Shown: positions 24,514 through 31,983, counted from the stretch's first letter. The stretch: 42,670 bases of DNA from Stenotrophomonas cyclobalanopsidis (GCF_008710035.1 NZ_VYKI01000031.1:1-42670); one strand, 5' to 3'. A program made the numbers and translations. The notes: generated from the letters alone by a model not told the origin.

Positions 24514-25859
24514 CAGCGGTCGTAGGTCATGCGCTGGCCGGCGGGTTCGCCCACCAGGTTGCTGCCGTCCCACACCCGCTGGCCGTTCACCCAGGTGGAA
24601 GCCACGCGCGAACGGAAGGTGGTGCCTTCGAACGGCGACCAGCCGCACTTGGACAGCACGTCCTCGCGCTTGACGGTGAACGGCACGTCTTCCACCAGCA
24701 CCAGGTCGGCGAAGTAGCCTTCGCGCAGGAAGCCGCGCTCTTCCACGTCGAACAGCTGCGCGGGGGCGTGGGCGAACTTCTGCACCACCTGCTCGCGGGT
24801 CAGCTTGCCTTCGTGTACGCGCTCCAGTGCCGCCACCAGCGCGTACTGCACCAGCGGCAGGCCAGACGGCGCCTGCGCGTACGGCTTCTGCTTCTCTTCC
24901 CAGGTGTGCGGGGCGTGGTCGGTGGCCAGCACGTCCAGCACGTCATCGGCCAGCGCAGCGGTGATCGCTTCGCGGTCGGCGACTTCCTTGATGGCCGGGT
25001 TGCACTTGATCAGGTTGCCCTTGGTCGCGTAATCCGGGCGGGCGAAGTGCAGGAAGTGCACGCAGGTTTCAGCGGTGATCTGCTTGCGGCTGCCGTCGGC
25101 GCGGATCAGCGGGCCCTTCTCGAACAGGGCCAGTTCGTCGGCGGTGGAAATGTGCAGTACGTGCAGGCGGGTGCCGTGCTTGCGCGCCAGCGACATCGCC
25201 AGGCGGGTGGACGTGATGCAGGCCTCGCGCGAGCGGATGTCCGGGTGCATGTCCGGAGTCAGCGCGTCGCCGTACTTTTCCTGGAAGGCCTTGAGGTTGG
25301 CGTCGATCATCGGCGTGTCTTCGCAGTGCGTGATGATCGGGGTCGGGCATTCGCGGAAGATCGCGTCCAGCGTCTCCGGGTTGTCCACCAGCATGTTGCC
25401 GGTGGAGGCGCCCATGAACACCTTCACGCCCGGCGCCTTCTTCGGGTCCAGTGCGCGGATCGCTTCCAGGTTGTCGTTGCTGGCGCCGTGGTAGAAGCCG
25501 TAGTTCGCCCAGGCGCGGCCGTGTGCCAGCTCGTACTTGGCTTCCAGGATGGTCGAATCCAGGGTCGGCGGGTTGGTGTTGGGCATGTCCATGAAGCTGG
25601 TCAGGCCACCGGCCACTGCGGCCGCCGATTCGCTGGCGATGTCGCCCTTGTGGGTCAGGCCCGGTTCGCGGAAGTGCACCTGGTCATCGATCATGCCGGG
25701 CAGCAGCCAGCGTCCAGCCGCGTCCACCACCTGCTCGCCGTCGCGCGGGGCCAGGCCACTGCCTATCTGCGCGATGCGGCCATTCTCGATGCGCAGGTCG
25801 CCATCGAAGGTGCGGCCTTCGTTGACCATGCGGGCATTGGTGATGAGGGTGGAGGACAT
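24513..25859 (-). CDS. pyrC: Dihydroorotase
   Basis: This amidohydrolase would close carbamoyl-aspartate to dihydroorotate in pyrimidine synthesis. Family blocks are clear: REPGLTHKGDIASESAAA, FMDMPNTNPPT, the metal-site ITHCEDT, and DVLATDHAPHTWEEK with the catalytic Asp. The first metal motif, normally HxH, reads DDQVHFREPG, so the first His is Gln (residue 60) and only H62 remains. I recall the same variant in dihydroorotases of Bacteroidetes, so it may mark a subgroup rather than an inactive copy. The 448-residue length is normal. yidD ends one base before its ATG, and the M23 gene overlaps its stop. Confidence 0.88.
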   Translation of the reverse strand: MSSTLITNARMVNEGRTFDGDLRIENGRIAQIGSGLAPRDGEQVVDAAGRWLLPGMIDDQVHFREPGLTHKGDIASESAAAVAGGLTSFMDMPNTNPPTLDSTILEAKYELAHGRAWANYGFYHGASNDNLEAIRALDPKKAPGVKVFMGASTGNMLVDNPETLDAIFRECPTPIITHCEDTPMIDANLKAFQEKYGDALTPDMHPDIRSREACITSTRLAMSLARKHGTRLHVLHISTADELALFEKGPLIRADGSRKQITAETCVHFLHFARPDYATKGNLIKCNPAIKEVADREAITAALADDVLDVLATDHAPHTWEEKQKPYAQAPSGLPLVQYALVAALERVHEGKLTREQVVQKFAHAPAQLFDVEERGFLREGYFADLVLVEDVPFTVKREDVLSKCGWSPFEGTTFRSRVASTWVNGQRVWDGSNLVGEPAGQRMTYDR

Positions 25860-25860
25860 G

Positions 25861-26115
25861 TCAGTGTTTTCCTGTGCAACGGCAAGAGGGGGCGTTGGGG
25901 GATTCGGGCACCGGGTCGAAGCCGCCGGGATGGAACGGGTGGCAGCGGCCGAGGCGGCGCGCGGCCAGCCAGCTGCCACGCAGCGGACCGTGCATCGAGA
26001 TGGCGTCCATGGCGTATTCAGAACAGCTCGGCACGAAACGGCAGCGCGGCCCCAGAAGGGGGCTGATGAAGCGCTTGTAGGAGCGCAGCAGGGCAATGAG
26101 CAGGCGCGAGATCAC
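25861..26115 (-). CDS. yidD: Membrane protein insertion efficiency factor YidD
   Basis: YidD is a small protein with an amphipathic N-terminal helix that assists membrane protein insertion by the YidC pathway. The 84-residue product has the full family pattern: LLRSYKRFISPLLGPRCRF, then PSCSEYAMDAI with conserved cysteines, and GRCHPFHPGGFDPVP. It usually lies between rnpA and yidC near the replication origin. Here it precedes a dihydroorotase gene with one intervening base, so it has moved to a different operon. Signatures are complete and no damage is visible. Confidence 0.94.
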   Translation of the reverse strand: MISRLLIALLRSYKRFISPLLGPRCRFVPSCSEYAMDAISMHGPLRGSWLAARRLGRCHPFHPGGFDPVPESPNAPSCRCTGKH

Positions 26116-26386
26116 CCAGTCATCTTATGCCAGTTGGCATGAAGGCCGCATTTGTGCAGGATGGGCCGTTGGTCGCATGTCGCCCATGGCCTGCGACCGG
26201 TACCGGCACCCTAGGGTGTCGGCCAGGTTCCGTACCGCGCAGGGCGGTCCATGTTCGTCGGACCGACACTTTGGGCCGCTGGCTCCAGGACTGAATGGAG
26301 CAGGCCCCCAAGGTTGCTGCTGCGGGTCGGGTAGGCTATAAAGGCCCGCTTTCCCGGGCCCCGGGGAATCCAAGGAAGAGCGTTTC
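26116..26386 (+). promoter_or_regulatory. Divergent promoter region of yidD and the DksA-like gene
   Basis: The plus-strand promoter has TTGCTG (26314-26319), a 17-base spacer and TATAAA (26337-26342), placing the start about 40 bases before the GTG codon. Upstream are an exact 12-bp palindrome CACCCTAGGGTG (26207-26218) and a 7-bp inverted repeat, GGTCGCA...TGCGACC (26171-26198). No coding sequence is evident. Confidence 0.6.
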
Positions 26387-27625
26387 GTGGCTGCTAAAAA
26401 AACTGCAAAGAAGGCCGTCGAGGCCGCCAAGAAAACCGCCAAGCCTGTTGTGAAGAAGTTGGCGGCCAAGCCTGTTGCCAAGAAGCCGGCCAGCAAGACG
26501 GCCGCCAAGGCAGCATCCTCGCAACCGGCGGCCAGGAAGGCCACCGCAACGAAAACGCCGGCCAAGGCCAGCAAGCCAGCGGCGAAGAAGGCCGCTGCGC
26601 CGGCCAAGGCCAAGCCCGCGGCAGCCAGCAAGAAGGTGCCGGTGGTGAAGAAGGCTGCCAGCAAGGCGGCACCGGTCAAAAAGGCCGTTGCCAAGCCGGC
26701 ACCCAAGAAGGCCGTCGCCAAGCCCGCGCCGAAGCCGGTGGCCAGGAAGGCTGCGGCCAAGCCGGTCGCCAAGCCGGCGGCAAAGAAAGCGGCACCGGCC
26801 AAACCCGCCACGCCTGCCGCTGTAAAGAAAGCCACCAAGAATGTCGCCAAGCCGGCTGCCAAGCCGACCCCGGCCCCGGTAGTGAAAACCGCACCGAAGC
26901 CCGCCGCCAAGGCAGCTCCGGCCAAGTCTGTCCCGGCCAAGACCGCGGCAGTGGCAGCAGCCAAACCGGCCCCCAAGCCGGCCCCGGCCGCCACCCCTGC
27001 AGCATCGACCGCCCCGCAATCCAAGAATCCCGTGCCCGTTTCGAAATCGCCTGCCAAGACCGCCGTGAAAACCGCCGTGAAACCTGATCCCGCTCCGAAG
27101 ACCGTGTCGCGCCCCGTGGGCAAGGTCGCCGTGGCTGTGACCGCCCGTTCGGCGGCGCCGGCCCCGCGCAGCAAATACAAGGTCGTCGAATACAAGACCG
27201 ACGAGGCCACCGGCCGCCCGATCCTGCCGACCGGCTACAAGCCCGGCTCGGAAGAGGAGTACATGAGCCCGCTGCAGCAGGAATACTTCCGCCAGCGCCT
27301 GCAGAACTGGCGCGCTGATCTGGTGGAGGAATCCAAGCAGACCATCGAGAACCTGCGTGAGGAAGTGCGTGACATCGGCGACGAAGCCGAGCGTGCGACC
27401 CGCGAGACCGAGAACTCGCTGGAACTGCGCACCCGCGACCGTTATCGCAAGCTGATCGGCAAGATCGACAGCACCCTGAAGCGCCTGGAAGCCGGCGACT
27501 ACGGTTACTGCGTCGACACCGGTGAGGAAATCGGCCTGGAGCGCCTCGAAGCGCGCCTGACCGCCGAGCGCACCATCGACGCCCAGGAGCGTTGGGAGCA
27601 CCTGCAGAAGCAGCAGGGCGACTGA
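26387..27625 (+). CDS. DksA-family protein with histone H1-like N-terminus
   Basis: This 412-residue fusion would bind RNA polymerase through its C-terminal DksA/TraR domain. Residues 1 to about 262 are almost entirely Lys, Ala, Pro and Val in PAKKA-like repeats, resembling histone H1 and Pseudomonas AlgP, so nucleic-acid binding is likely. The DksA part (about 285-412) keeps the coiled-coil and SLELRTRDRYRKLI. The tip motif is D332-x-x-E335-x-A337 instead of DxxDxA. Of the four zinc cysteines only C375 remains; the others are T378, T396 and A399. The fold probably does not need zinc. It starts with GTG after AAGGAAGAG and has its own promoter and terminator. Confidence 0.9.
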   Translation: MAAKKTAKKAVEAAKKTAKPVVKKLAAKPVAKKPASKTAAKAASSQPAARKATATKTPAKASKPAAKKAAAPAKAKPAAASKKVPVVKKAASKAAPVKKAVAKPAPKKAVAKPAPKPVARKAAAKPVAKPAAKKAAPAKPATPAAVKKATKNVAKPAAKPTPAPVVKTAPKPAAKAAPAKSVPAKTAAVAAAKPAPKPAPAATPAASTAPQSKNPVPVSKSPAKTAVKTAVKPDPAPKTVSRPVGKVAVAVTARSAAPAPRSKYKVVEYKTDEATGRPILPTGYKPGSEEEYMSPLQQEYFRQRLQNWRADLVEESKQTIENLREEVRDIGDEAERATRETENSLELRTRDRYRKLIGKIDSTLKRLEAGDYGYCVDTGEEIGLERLEARLTAERTIDAQERWEHLQKQQGD

Positions 27626-27650
27626 TTCCAGAGCGTTGTCTGGTCATGCG

Positions 27651-27677
27651 AAAAACCCGGCCTCGGCCGGGTTTTTT
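27651..27677 (+). terminator. Intrinsic terminator of the DksA-like gene
   Basis: The stem AAACCCGGCC/GGCCGGGTTT with a two-base loop is followed by a T tract. It begins 26 bases after the stop codon. Confidence 0.92.
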
Positions 27678-27707
27678 GTTGCTCGAGCCGTGCTCGACTA
27701 GCGGTTT

Positions 27708-27770
27708 GTAGAGCCGAGCCCATGCTCGGCTGGCCGTTCAAGAAAAGCAGTCGAGCAAGCTCGACTCTAC
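27708..27770. repeat. SMAG/REP dimer overlapping the MFS stop codon
   Basis: A forward unit AGCCGAGC/GCTCGGCT (27708-27731) is paired with a reversed unit AGTCGAGC/GCTCGACT (27749-27770). The terminal CTAC provides the TAG stop of the minus-strand MFS gene. Confidence 0.82.
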
Positions 27771-29014
27771 TGCAGGTCGCGCAGGTTCAACTTCCGCAGC
27801 GTCGGGTTCTTCCACGCGGTGATCCCGGCCACGCTCAGCACCGCGAACCCGCCCAGCACCACCGCCGGCACCAGGCCCAGCAGTTTCGCCATCGTGCCCG
27901 CATAGAACGCGCCCAGCTCGTTGGACGAGCTGATGAAGATGCCGTTGATGGACGATACCCGCCCGCGCATCTCCTCCGGCGTGGCCAGCTGCAGGATGGT
28001 CGAACGCACCACCACCGAGACGCCGTCGAAGGCCCCGTAGAACAGCAGGATCAGCGCCGACAGCCAGAAGTGCTGGGACAGGCCGAAGCTGACCACGCAC
28101 AGGCCGAAACCGGCCACGGCGAACAGCAGCACGCGGCCGGCGTTCTTCTGCAGCGGGTGGCGGGCCAGCCACAGGCCGACCGCGATCGAGCCCAGTGCCG
28201 GTGCCGCGCGCAGGATGCCCAGGCCCTCGGGGCCGTAGTGCAGGATCTCCTGCAGGAAGGCCGGCAGCATCGCCACCACGCCACCCAGCAGGACCGAGAA
28301 CATGTCCAGCGCCATCGCGCCGACCATGATGCGGTTGCCGACCACGAAGCGGGCGCCCTCGGCGATGCTCTTGAAGATCGGTGCGGCCGGGCCGTCGTGC
28401 ACCGGCTCGCTCACCTTCAGCATGGCCAGGCAGCCCATCGCCACCACGGCGAAGGCGGTGGCCACGCCATAGGACAGGCCCTTGCCGCCCCAGCCGACCA
28501 GGATGCCGCCCAGCGCCGGGCCGACCACCATGCCTGACTGGAACACCACGCTGCCCAGGCCGGCGCCGCGGGCGAACTGGCTGCGTTCGAGCACGCGGGC
28601 AAACAGGGCGTTATAGATGGGCGACAGGAACGCACGGACCATGCCGGTCAGCGCGATGGCGGCATAGATCGGCCACACGCCCTGGAACGGCAGCCAGCCG
28701 GTGGCCACGCCGGTCAGTACCACCGCAGTGGCGACCAGGCCCGCGCAGGCGACCATGCCCAGCCGGCGGCGCGGCAGGTGGTCGACCAGGTAGCCGGCAA
28801 ACGGCGCCACGCAGAAGAACGGCAGCACCTCGGCCAGGCCGACCAGGCCCAGCGAGAACGGATTGCGGGTGACTTCGTAGATGTGCCAGCCGACGGTGAC
28901 GGCCACCACCTGGTAGGACAGCATCGCGAAGATGCGGTAGGCCAGCAGCTTGGCAAAGCCCGGCCGGCCCAGAAGGGCCAGCGCGCCTTCGTCTCCGGTG
29001 GCGGCGGCGGTCAC
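27767..29014 (-). CDS. MFS transporter
   Basis: This 415-residue protein has about 12 predicted membrane segments of the major facilitator superfamily. The conserved loop 2-3 motif is present in a relaxed form (GYLVDHLPRRRLGM). The layout and length recall the EntS-like exporter group, but the substrate cannot be told. Translation likely begins at GTG 29014, overlapping the sufE stop (GTGA). This makes cysS-sufE-MFS a possible operon. The stop codon is formed by the GTAG of an adjoining REP unit. Confidence 0.88.
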   Translation of the reverse strand: MTAAATGDEGALALLGRPGFAKLLAYRIFAMLSYQVVAVTVGWHIYEVTRNPFSLGLVGLAEVLPFFCVAPFAGYLVDHLPRRRLGMVACAGLVATAVVLTGVATGWLPFQGVWPIYAAIALTGMVRAFLSPIYNALFARVLERSQFARGAGLGSVVFQSGMVVGPALGGILVGWGGKGLSYGVATAFAVVAMGCLAMLKVSEPVHDGPAAPIFKSIAEGARFVVGNRIMVGAMALDMFSVLLGGVVAMLPAFLQEILHYGPEGLGILRAAPALGSIAVGLWLARHPLQKNAGRVLLFAVAGFGLCVVSFGLSQHFWLSALILLFYGAFDGVSVVVRSTILQLATPEEMRGRVSSINGIFISSSNELGAFYAGTMAKLLGLVPAVVLGGFAVLSVAGITAWKNPTLRKLNLRDLQ

Positions 29015-29463
29015 GGCTGTTCGCGCTGCAGCTGGGCCTGCGCGGTCTCGCGGATGAAGGCCAGCATCGCCGCCACGCCGTTGCTGCGGGTGGGCGACAG
29101 GTGGCGGGCCAGGCCGATGTCCTGGATGTAGCTCGGTTCGGTGTCCAGGATCTCCTGTGCCGAGCGCCCGGAATACACGCGCAGGGCCAGGAAGATCAGG
29201 CCGGAGACGATGGCCGAATCACTGATGGCGTGGAAGCGCAGCGACTGCGCGTTGCCCTCGGGCACGATCCAGACCATCGACTGGCAGCCGAGCAGTCGGT
29301 GTTCTTCGGTCTTCCATGCATCGGCGAAGGCCGGCAGCTTGCGGCCGAGGTCGATCAGGTACTGATAGCGCTCGGACCAGTCGCCGAAGAAGGCGAATTC
29401 CTCGGCGATGGCGGCCTGGGCTTCGGCGGCGGTGGGTTCAAGCGGGAACGGGGAGTCGGTCAC
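29011..29463 (-). CDS. sufE: Cysteine desulfuration protein SufE
   Basis: SufE accepts persulfide sulfur from the cysteine desulfurase SufS and passes it to the Fe-S scaffold. The 150-residue protein has the family blocks RYQYLIDLGRKLP, RLLGCQSMVW with the acceptor Cys60, and DSAIVSGLIFLALRVYSG. The ending GLARHLSPTRSNGVAAML is typical. It lies downstream of cysS on the same strand with a 54-base gap. sufS is not in the window. The pairing of cysteine use in cysS and sulfur transfer in sufE is suggestive but not proof of a shared role. Confidence 0.95.
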   Translation of the reverse strand: MTDSPFPLEPTAAEAQAAIAEEFAFFGDWSERYQYLIDLGRKLPAFADAWKTEEHRLLGCQSMVWIVPEGNAQSLRFHAISDSAIVSGLIFLALRVYSGRSAQEILDTEPSYIQDIGLARHLSPTRSNGVAAMLAFIRETAQAQLQREQP

Positions 29464-29517
29464 AACGGTCTCTACAGTGGGGCGTGGCCGGACGCGGCGG
29501 CCACGGGGCAGGGCGGG

Positions 29518-30894
29518 TCAGGCGCGCTTGCGCACCCAGCGCACGCCCTGCGGGGTGTCTTCCAGCACGATGCCCTCGGCGGCCAGCTGGTCACGGATGG
29601 CGTCGGAGCGGGCGAAATCGCGGGCCTGCTTGGCGGCGGCACGCTCGTCGATCAGCGCCTGGATGCGTGCATCGTCGTCGCCTTCGCTGGCCGCGGTGCC
29701 GAACCACTGCGCCGGGTCGGCCTGCAGCAGGCCCAGCGCCAGGCCGGCGCCGAGCAGTTCGCCCTTCAAGCGCGCGCGTTCGGCCGGGTCGGTGGCACGG
29801 CGCGCCTCACCGGCGATGCGGGCCACTTCGGCCAGCGCCTGCGGGGTGTTCAGGTCGTCGTCCAGCGTCGCCTCGACGGCCGCCGGAATCGCCGCCGTGG
29901 CGGTGACGTCTGCCAGGTCGCGCAGGGTGCCGTACAGGCGGTCCAGGGTGCGCGCGGACTGTTCGATGAGCGCGTCGGACCAGTCCAGCGGCTGCCGGTA
30001 GTGGGCCGACAGCAGGGCCAGGCGCAGTGCCTCGGGCGGGTGCTGGCGCACCAGGTCGTGCACGCGCTCGATGTTGCCCAGCGACTTGCTCATCTTGGCA
30101 CCGCCGAAGTTGAGCATGCCGTTGTGCATCCAGAAGCGGGCGAAGATCCTGCCGCCGTGGGCGCACTCGCTCTGCGCGATCTCATTCTCGTGGTGCGGGA
30201 ACTGCAGGTCCACGCCACCGGCATGAATGTCGATGGTCTCGCCCAGGTGCGCAGCGGCCATCGCCGAGCATTCGATGTGCCAACCCGGGCGGCCCCGGCC
30301 CCACGGCGATTCCCAGCCGGGCAGGTCGTCGCTGGACGGCTTCCACAGCACGAAATCGCCGGCATCGCGCTTGTACGGGGCCACCTCGACGCGGGCGCCG
30401 GCCAGCATTTCCTCCGGATCGCGGCGCGACAGCTTGCCGTAGCCATCGAAGCTGGCCACCGCGAACAGCACGTGGCCCTCGGCGGCGTAGGCATGCCCGT
30501 TGGCGATGAGCTGCTCGATCATGGTGATGATCTGCGGCATGTGCGCGGTCACCTCCGGCTCGATGTCCGGCGGCACCACGCCCAGCGCGGCCATGTCTTC
30601 GCGGTAGGCGGCGGCGAACTTGTCGGTGATGGTGCTGATCGGCACGACCTGCTCACGCGCGGCGTTGTTGATCTTGTCGTCCACGTCGGTGATGTTGCGC
30701 GCGTAGCGCAGGCCACCGAAACGGCGCCGCAGCAGGTCGGCCAGCACCCCGAACACCACCGGGCCACGGGCGTTGCCGATGTGCACGTAGTTGTAGACCG
30801 TCGGGCCGCACACATACAGGGTCGGACAGGCCGGGTCGATCGGGGTGAACGGTTCGAGCTGGCGAGTCAGGTTGTTGTGCAGGCGCAGGGTCAT
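29518..30894 (-). CDS. cysS: Cysteinyl-tRNA synthetase
   Basis: This class I synthetase charges tRNA(Cys). The zinc and nucleotide-binding start is CGPTVYNYVHIGNARG with Cys29 and HIGN at 38-41. The zinc site continues in WHIECSAM and the HHENEIAQSE block, and the second nucleotide motif is KMSKSLGN. The C-terminal DALR-like and anticodon-binding helices are present. ATG 30894 starts the conserved MTLRLHNNLTR; an in-frame start seven codons upstream is less likely. The 458-residue length is normal. Confidence 0.97.
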   Translation of the reverse strand: MTLRLHNNLTRQLEPFTPIDPACPTLYVCGPTVYNYVHIGNARGPVVFGVLADLLRRRFGGLRYARNITDVDDKINNAAREQVVPISTITDKFAAAYREDMAALGVVPPDIEPEVTAHMPQIITMIEQLIANGHAYAAEGHVLFAVASFDGYGKLSRRDPEEMLAGARVEVAPYKRDAGDFVLWKPSSDDLPGWESPWGRGRPGWHIECSAMAAAHLGETIDIHAGGVDLQFPHHENEIAQSECAHGGRIFARFWMHNGMLNFGGAKMSKSLGNIERVHDLVRQHPPEALRLALLSAHYRQPLDWSDALIEQSARTLDRLYGTLRDLADVTATAAIPAAVEATLDDDLNTPQALAEVARIAGEARRATDPAERARLKGELLGAGLALGLLQADPAQWFGTAASEGDDDARIQALIDERAAAKQARDFARSDAIRDQLAAEGIVLEDTPQGVRWVRKRA

Positions 30895-31081
30895 GGGGCT
30901 GTGGCTGGGGGACAAGCCTGTGATTTTAGAACGTGTCGGGCCCCAATGGGGGATGGCCGATCGCCGCCGGGCCGGGCAGGGGGCCGCCGAGGGGTGGGCA
31001 GGAACTGCGCGGACGGGTAATGTTCAGCCCCTGCCGGTCGTCACTGCCTACACTATCGCCGTGCCCTTTCTTCCATCGCCA

Positions 31082-31645
31082 ATGAAATCCACCGCGTTGC
31101 TGACCCTGGCCTGCCTGTCGGCGGCGCCGGTCGTGGTCCAGGCCCAGGAGGCCGAACCCCGCAACCGCGTGGTGATCGTGGAGAACGTGAAGTTCGACTA
31201 CGCCCAGGTGCTGAACGTCGAGCCGGTGTTCCAGACCCTGCGCGCGACCCGGACCGAGGAGCACTGCGAGCCGATCTCGACCCGCACCCTGGCCCCGGTC
31301 AACGTGACCGGCGAGGAGCCGGTGGAAGACAAGGGCCGGATCGGCCGCTTCTGGGACTCGGTGCGCTCGATGTTCAAGCGCAGCGACGAGGAGGCCGCCC
31401 AGGAGGTGGCCGCCGAGAATCCGACCCCGGCCCCGGCCAACAACGGCCCCATGCTGACCCGCGACTGCAGGATCGTGCCGGTCGGGCGTGAGTTCCGTCG
31501 GCCCATCGCCTATGACGTGGACTACGTCTACAAGGGCACCAAGTACCGCTCGCGGCTACCGGAAGATCCCGGCAACCGGCTGAAGGTCCGGGTCTCGATC
31601 ACCCCCTGGGTGGGCCCCGAGCAGGCTGCGGCCAGCACCCCCTGA
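31082..31645 (+). CDS. Secreted protein of unknown function, UmoD-like C-terminus
   Basis: This 187-residue protein has a signal peptide (about 1-21, ending VVVQA). The mature region has a basic/acidic spacer rich in Glu, Ala and Pro (about 100-120). Its C-terminal block, with DCRIVP, YDVDYVYKGTKYRSRLPEDPG and VRVSITP, resembles the ending of UmoD and of glycine-zipper 2TM outer membrane proteins. The glycine zipper itself is missing. Two cysteines remain in the mature part, which may form a disulfide. The gene stands alone, divergent from cysS and upstream of the arginine leader. Its function is unknown. Confidence 0.75.
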   Translation: MKSTALLTLACLSAAPVVVQAQEAEPRNRVVIVENVKFDYAQVLNVEPVFQTLRATRTEEHCEPISTRTLAPVNVTGEEPVEDKGRIGRFWDSVRSMFKRSDEEAAQEVAAENPTPAPANNGPMLTRDCRIVPVGREFRRPIAYDVDYVYKGTKYRSRLPEDPGNRLKVRVSITPWVGPEQAAASTP

Positions 31646-31681
31646 CCTGCGCCGGACCTGTTCTGCCGGCCGCGTGGGGTC

Positions 31682-31713
31682 TTGCGCCGACCCCGCCCCC
31701 ATGCAAAGATAAT
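31682..31713 (+). promoter_or_regulatory. Candidate promoter of the arginine operon
   Basis: GATAAT at 31708-31713 matches the -10 consensus at five of six positions. It lies five bases before the leader-peptide ATG, so transcription would begin at or within a base of the start codon. The only -35-like element is TTGCGC at 31682-31687 with a long 20-base spacer, which is weak. Confidence 0.5.
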
Positions 31714-31718
31714 CGACC

Positions 31719-31820
31719 ATGAAGCTTACCGACTTCCAGCACGACAGCAGCGCCGCCCGCCAGGCCACTGGCATGACGTCGCGTGCCCGTCGACCGGAAC
31801 CCCACATCCTCGCTGGGTAA
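31719..31820 (+). CDS. Candidate arginine leader peptide
   Basis: This is a 33-codon ORF from ATG 31719 to TAA 31820, with no Shine-Dalgarno sequence and apparently translated from a leaderless RNA. Arginine is encoded at codons 14, 22, 24 and 25, the last three in the run CGT-GCC-CGT-CGA, giving the peptide segment TSRARRPEP. The Arg run lies immediately upstream of the first pairing segment (31794-31802). The ORF ends inside the segment that can pair with the terminator arm. It has the position, size and composition of an attenuator leader for the arg cluster. I know of no described family for it, so this is inference. Confidence 0.6.
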   Translation: MKLTDFQHDSSAARQATGMTSRARRPEPHILAG

Positions 31821-31875
31821 CCGGAGCTTTCTGCTGTTCGTCCGATGAAAACCCAGCCTCCCGGCTGGGTTTTTT
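31794..31875 (+). promoter_or_regulatory. Predicted attenuator upstream of argF'
   Basis: Two alternative folds are visible. Fold A: ACCC 31799-31802 with GGGT 31815-31818, plus CCGG 31794-31797 with CCGG 31821-31824, leaving the terminator free to form. Fold B (antiterminator): GCTGGGT 31812-31818 with ACCCAGC 31851-31857, plus CGGA 31822-31825 with TCCG 31841-31844. A ribosome paused at Arg codons 22-25 (31782-31793) would cover the 5' arm of fold A and favour fold B, which blocks the terminator. Confidence 0.55.
31848..31875 (+). terminator. Intrinsic terminator before argF'
   Basis: An 11-bp perfect stem AAAACCCAGCC/GGCTGGGTTTT with a TCCC loop runs into a T tract (31869-31875). It lies 28 bases past the leader stop and 108 bases before argF'. 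Confidence 0.93.
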
Positions 31876-31983
31876 CGTTTCCGCGGTCCGAAAGCTTCAT
31901 CTGAAACTTTTTCGTCCCACCCTGTTTCCCTGTTCTCCCTTCCACCGCGTCGAACCACCGGCGCCGCCACGCAAGGAAAGATG

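Noticed and set aside
24513..25859. Dihydroorotase as a pseudogene because of the missing His
   Set aside because: The frame is intact, all other motifs are present and the gene is coupled to its neighbours. The change looks like a subgroup trait.
31646..31980. Hairpin as the simple terminator of the upstream secreted protein gene
   Set aside because: It lies 200 bases beyond that gene, after a new -10 box and a leader ORF, with a matching antiterminator segment. A simple terminator is possible but explains less.
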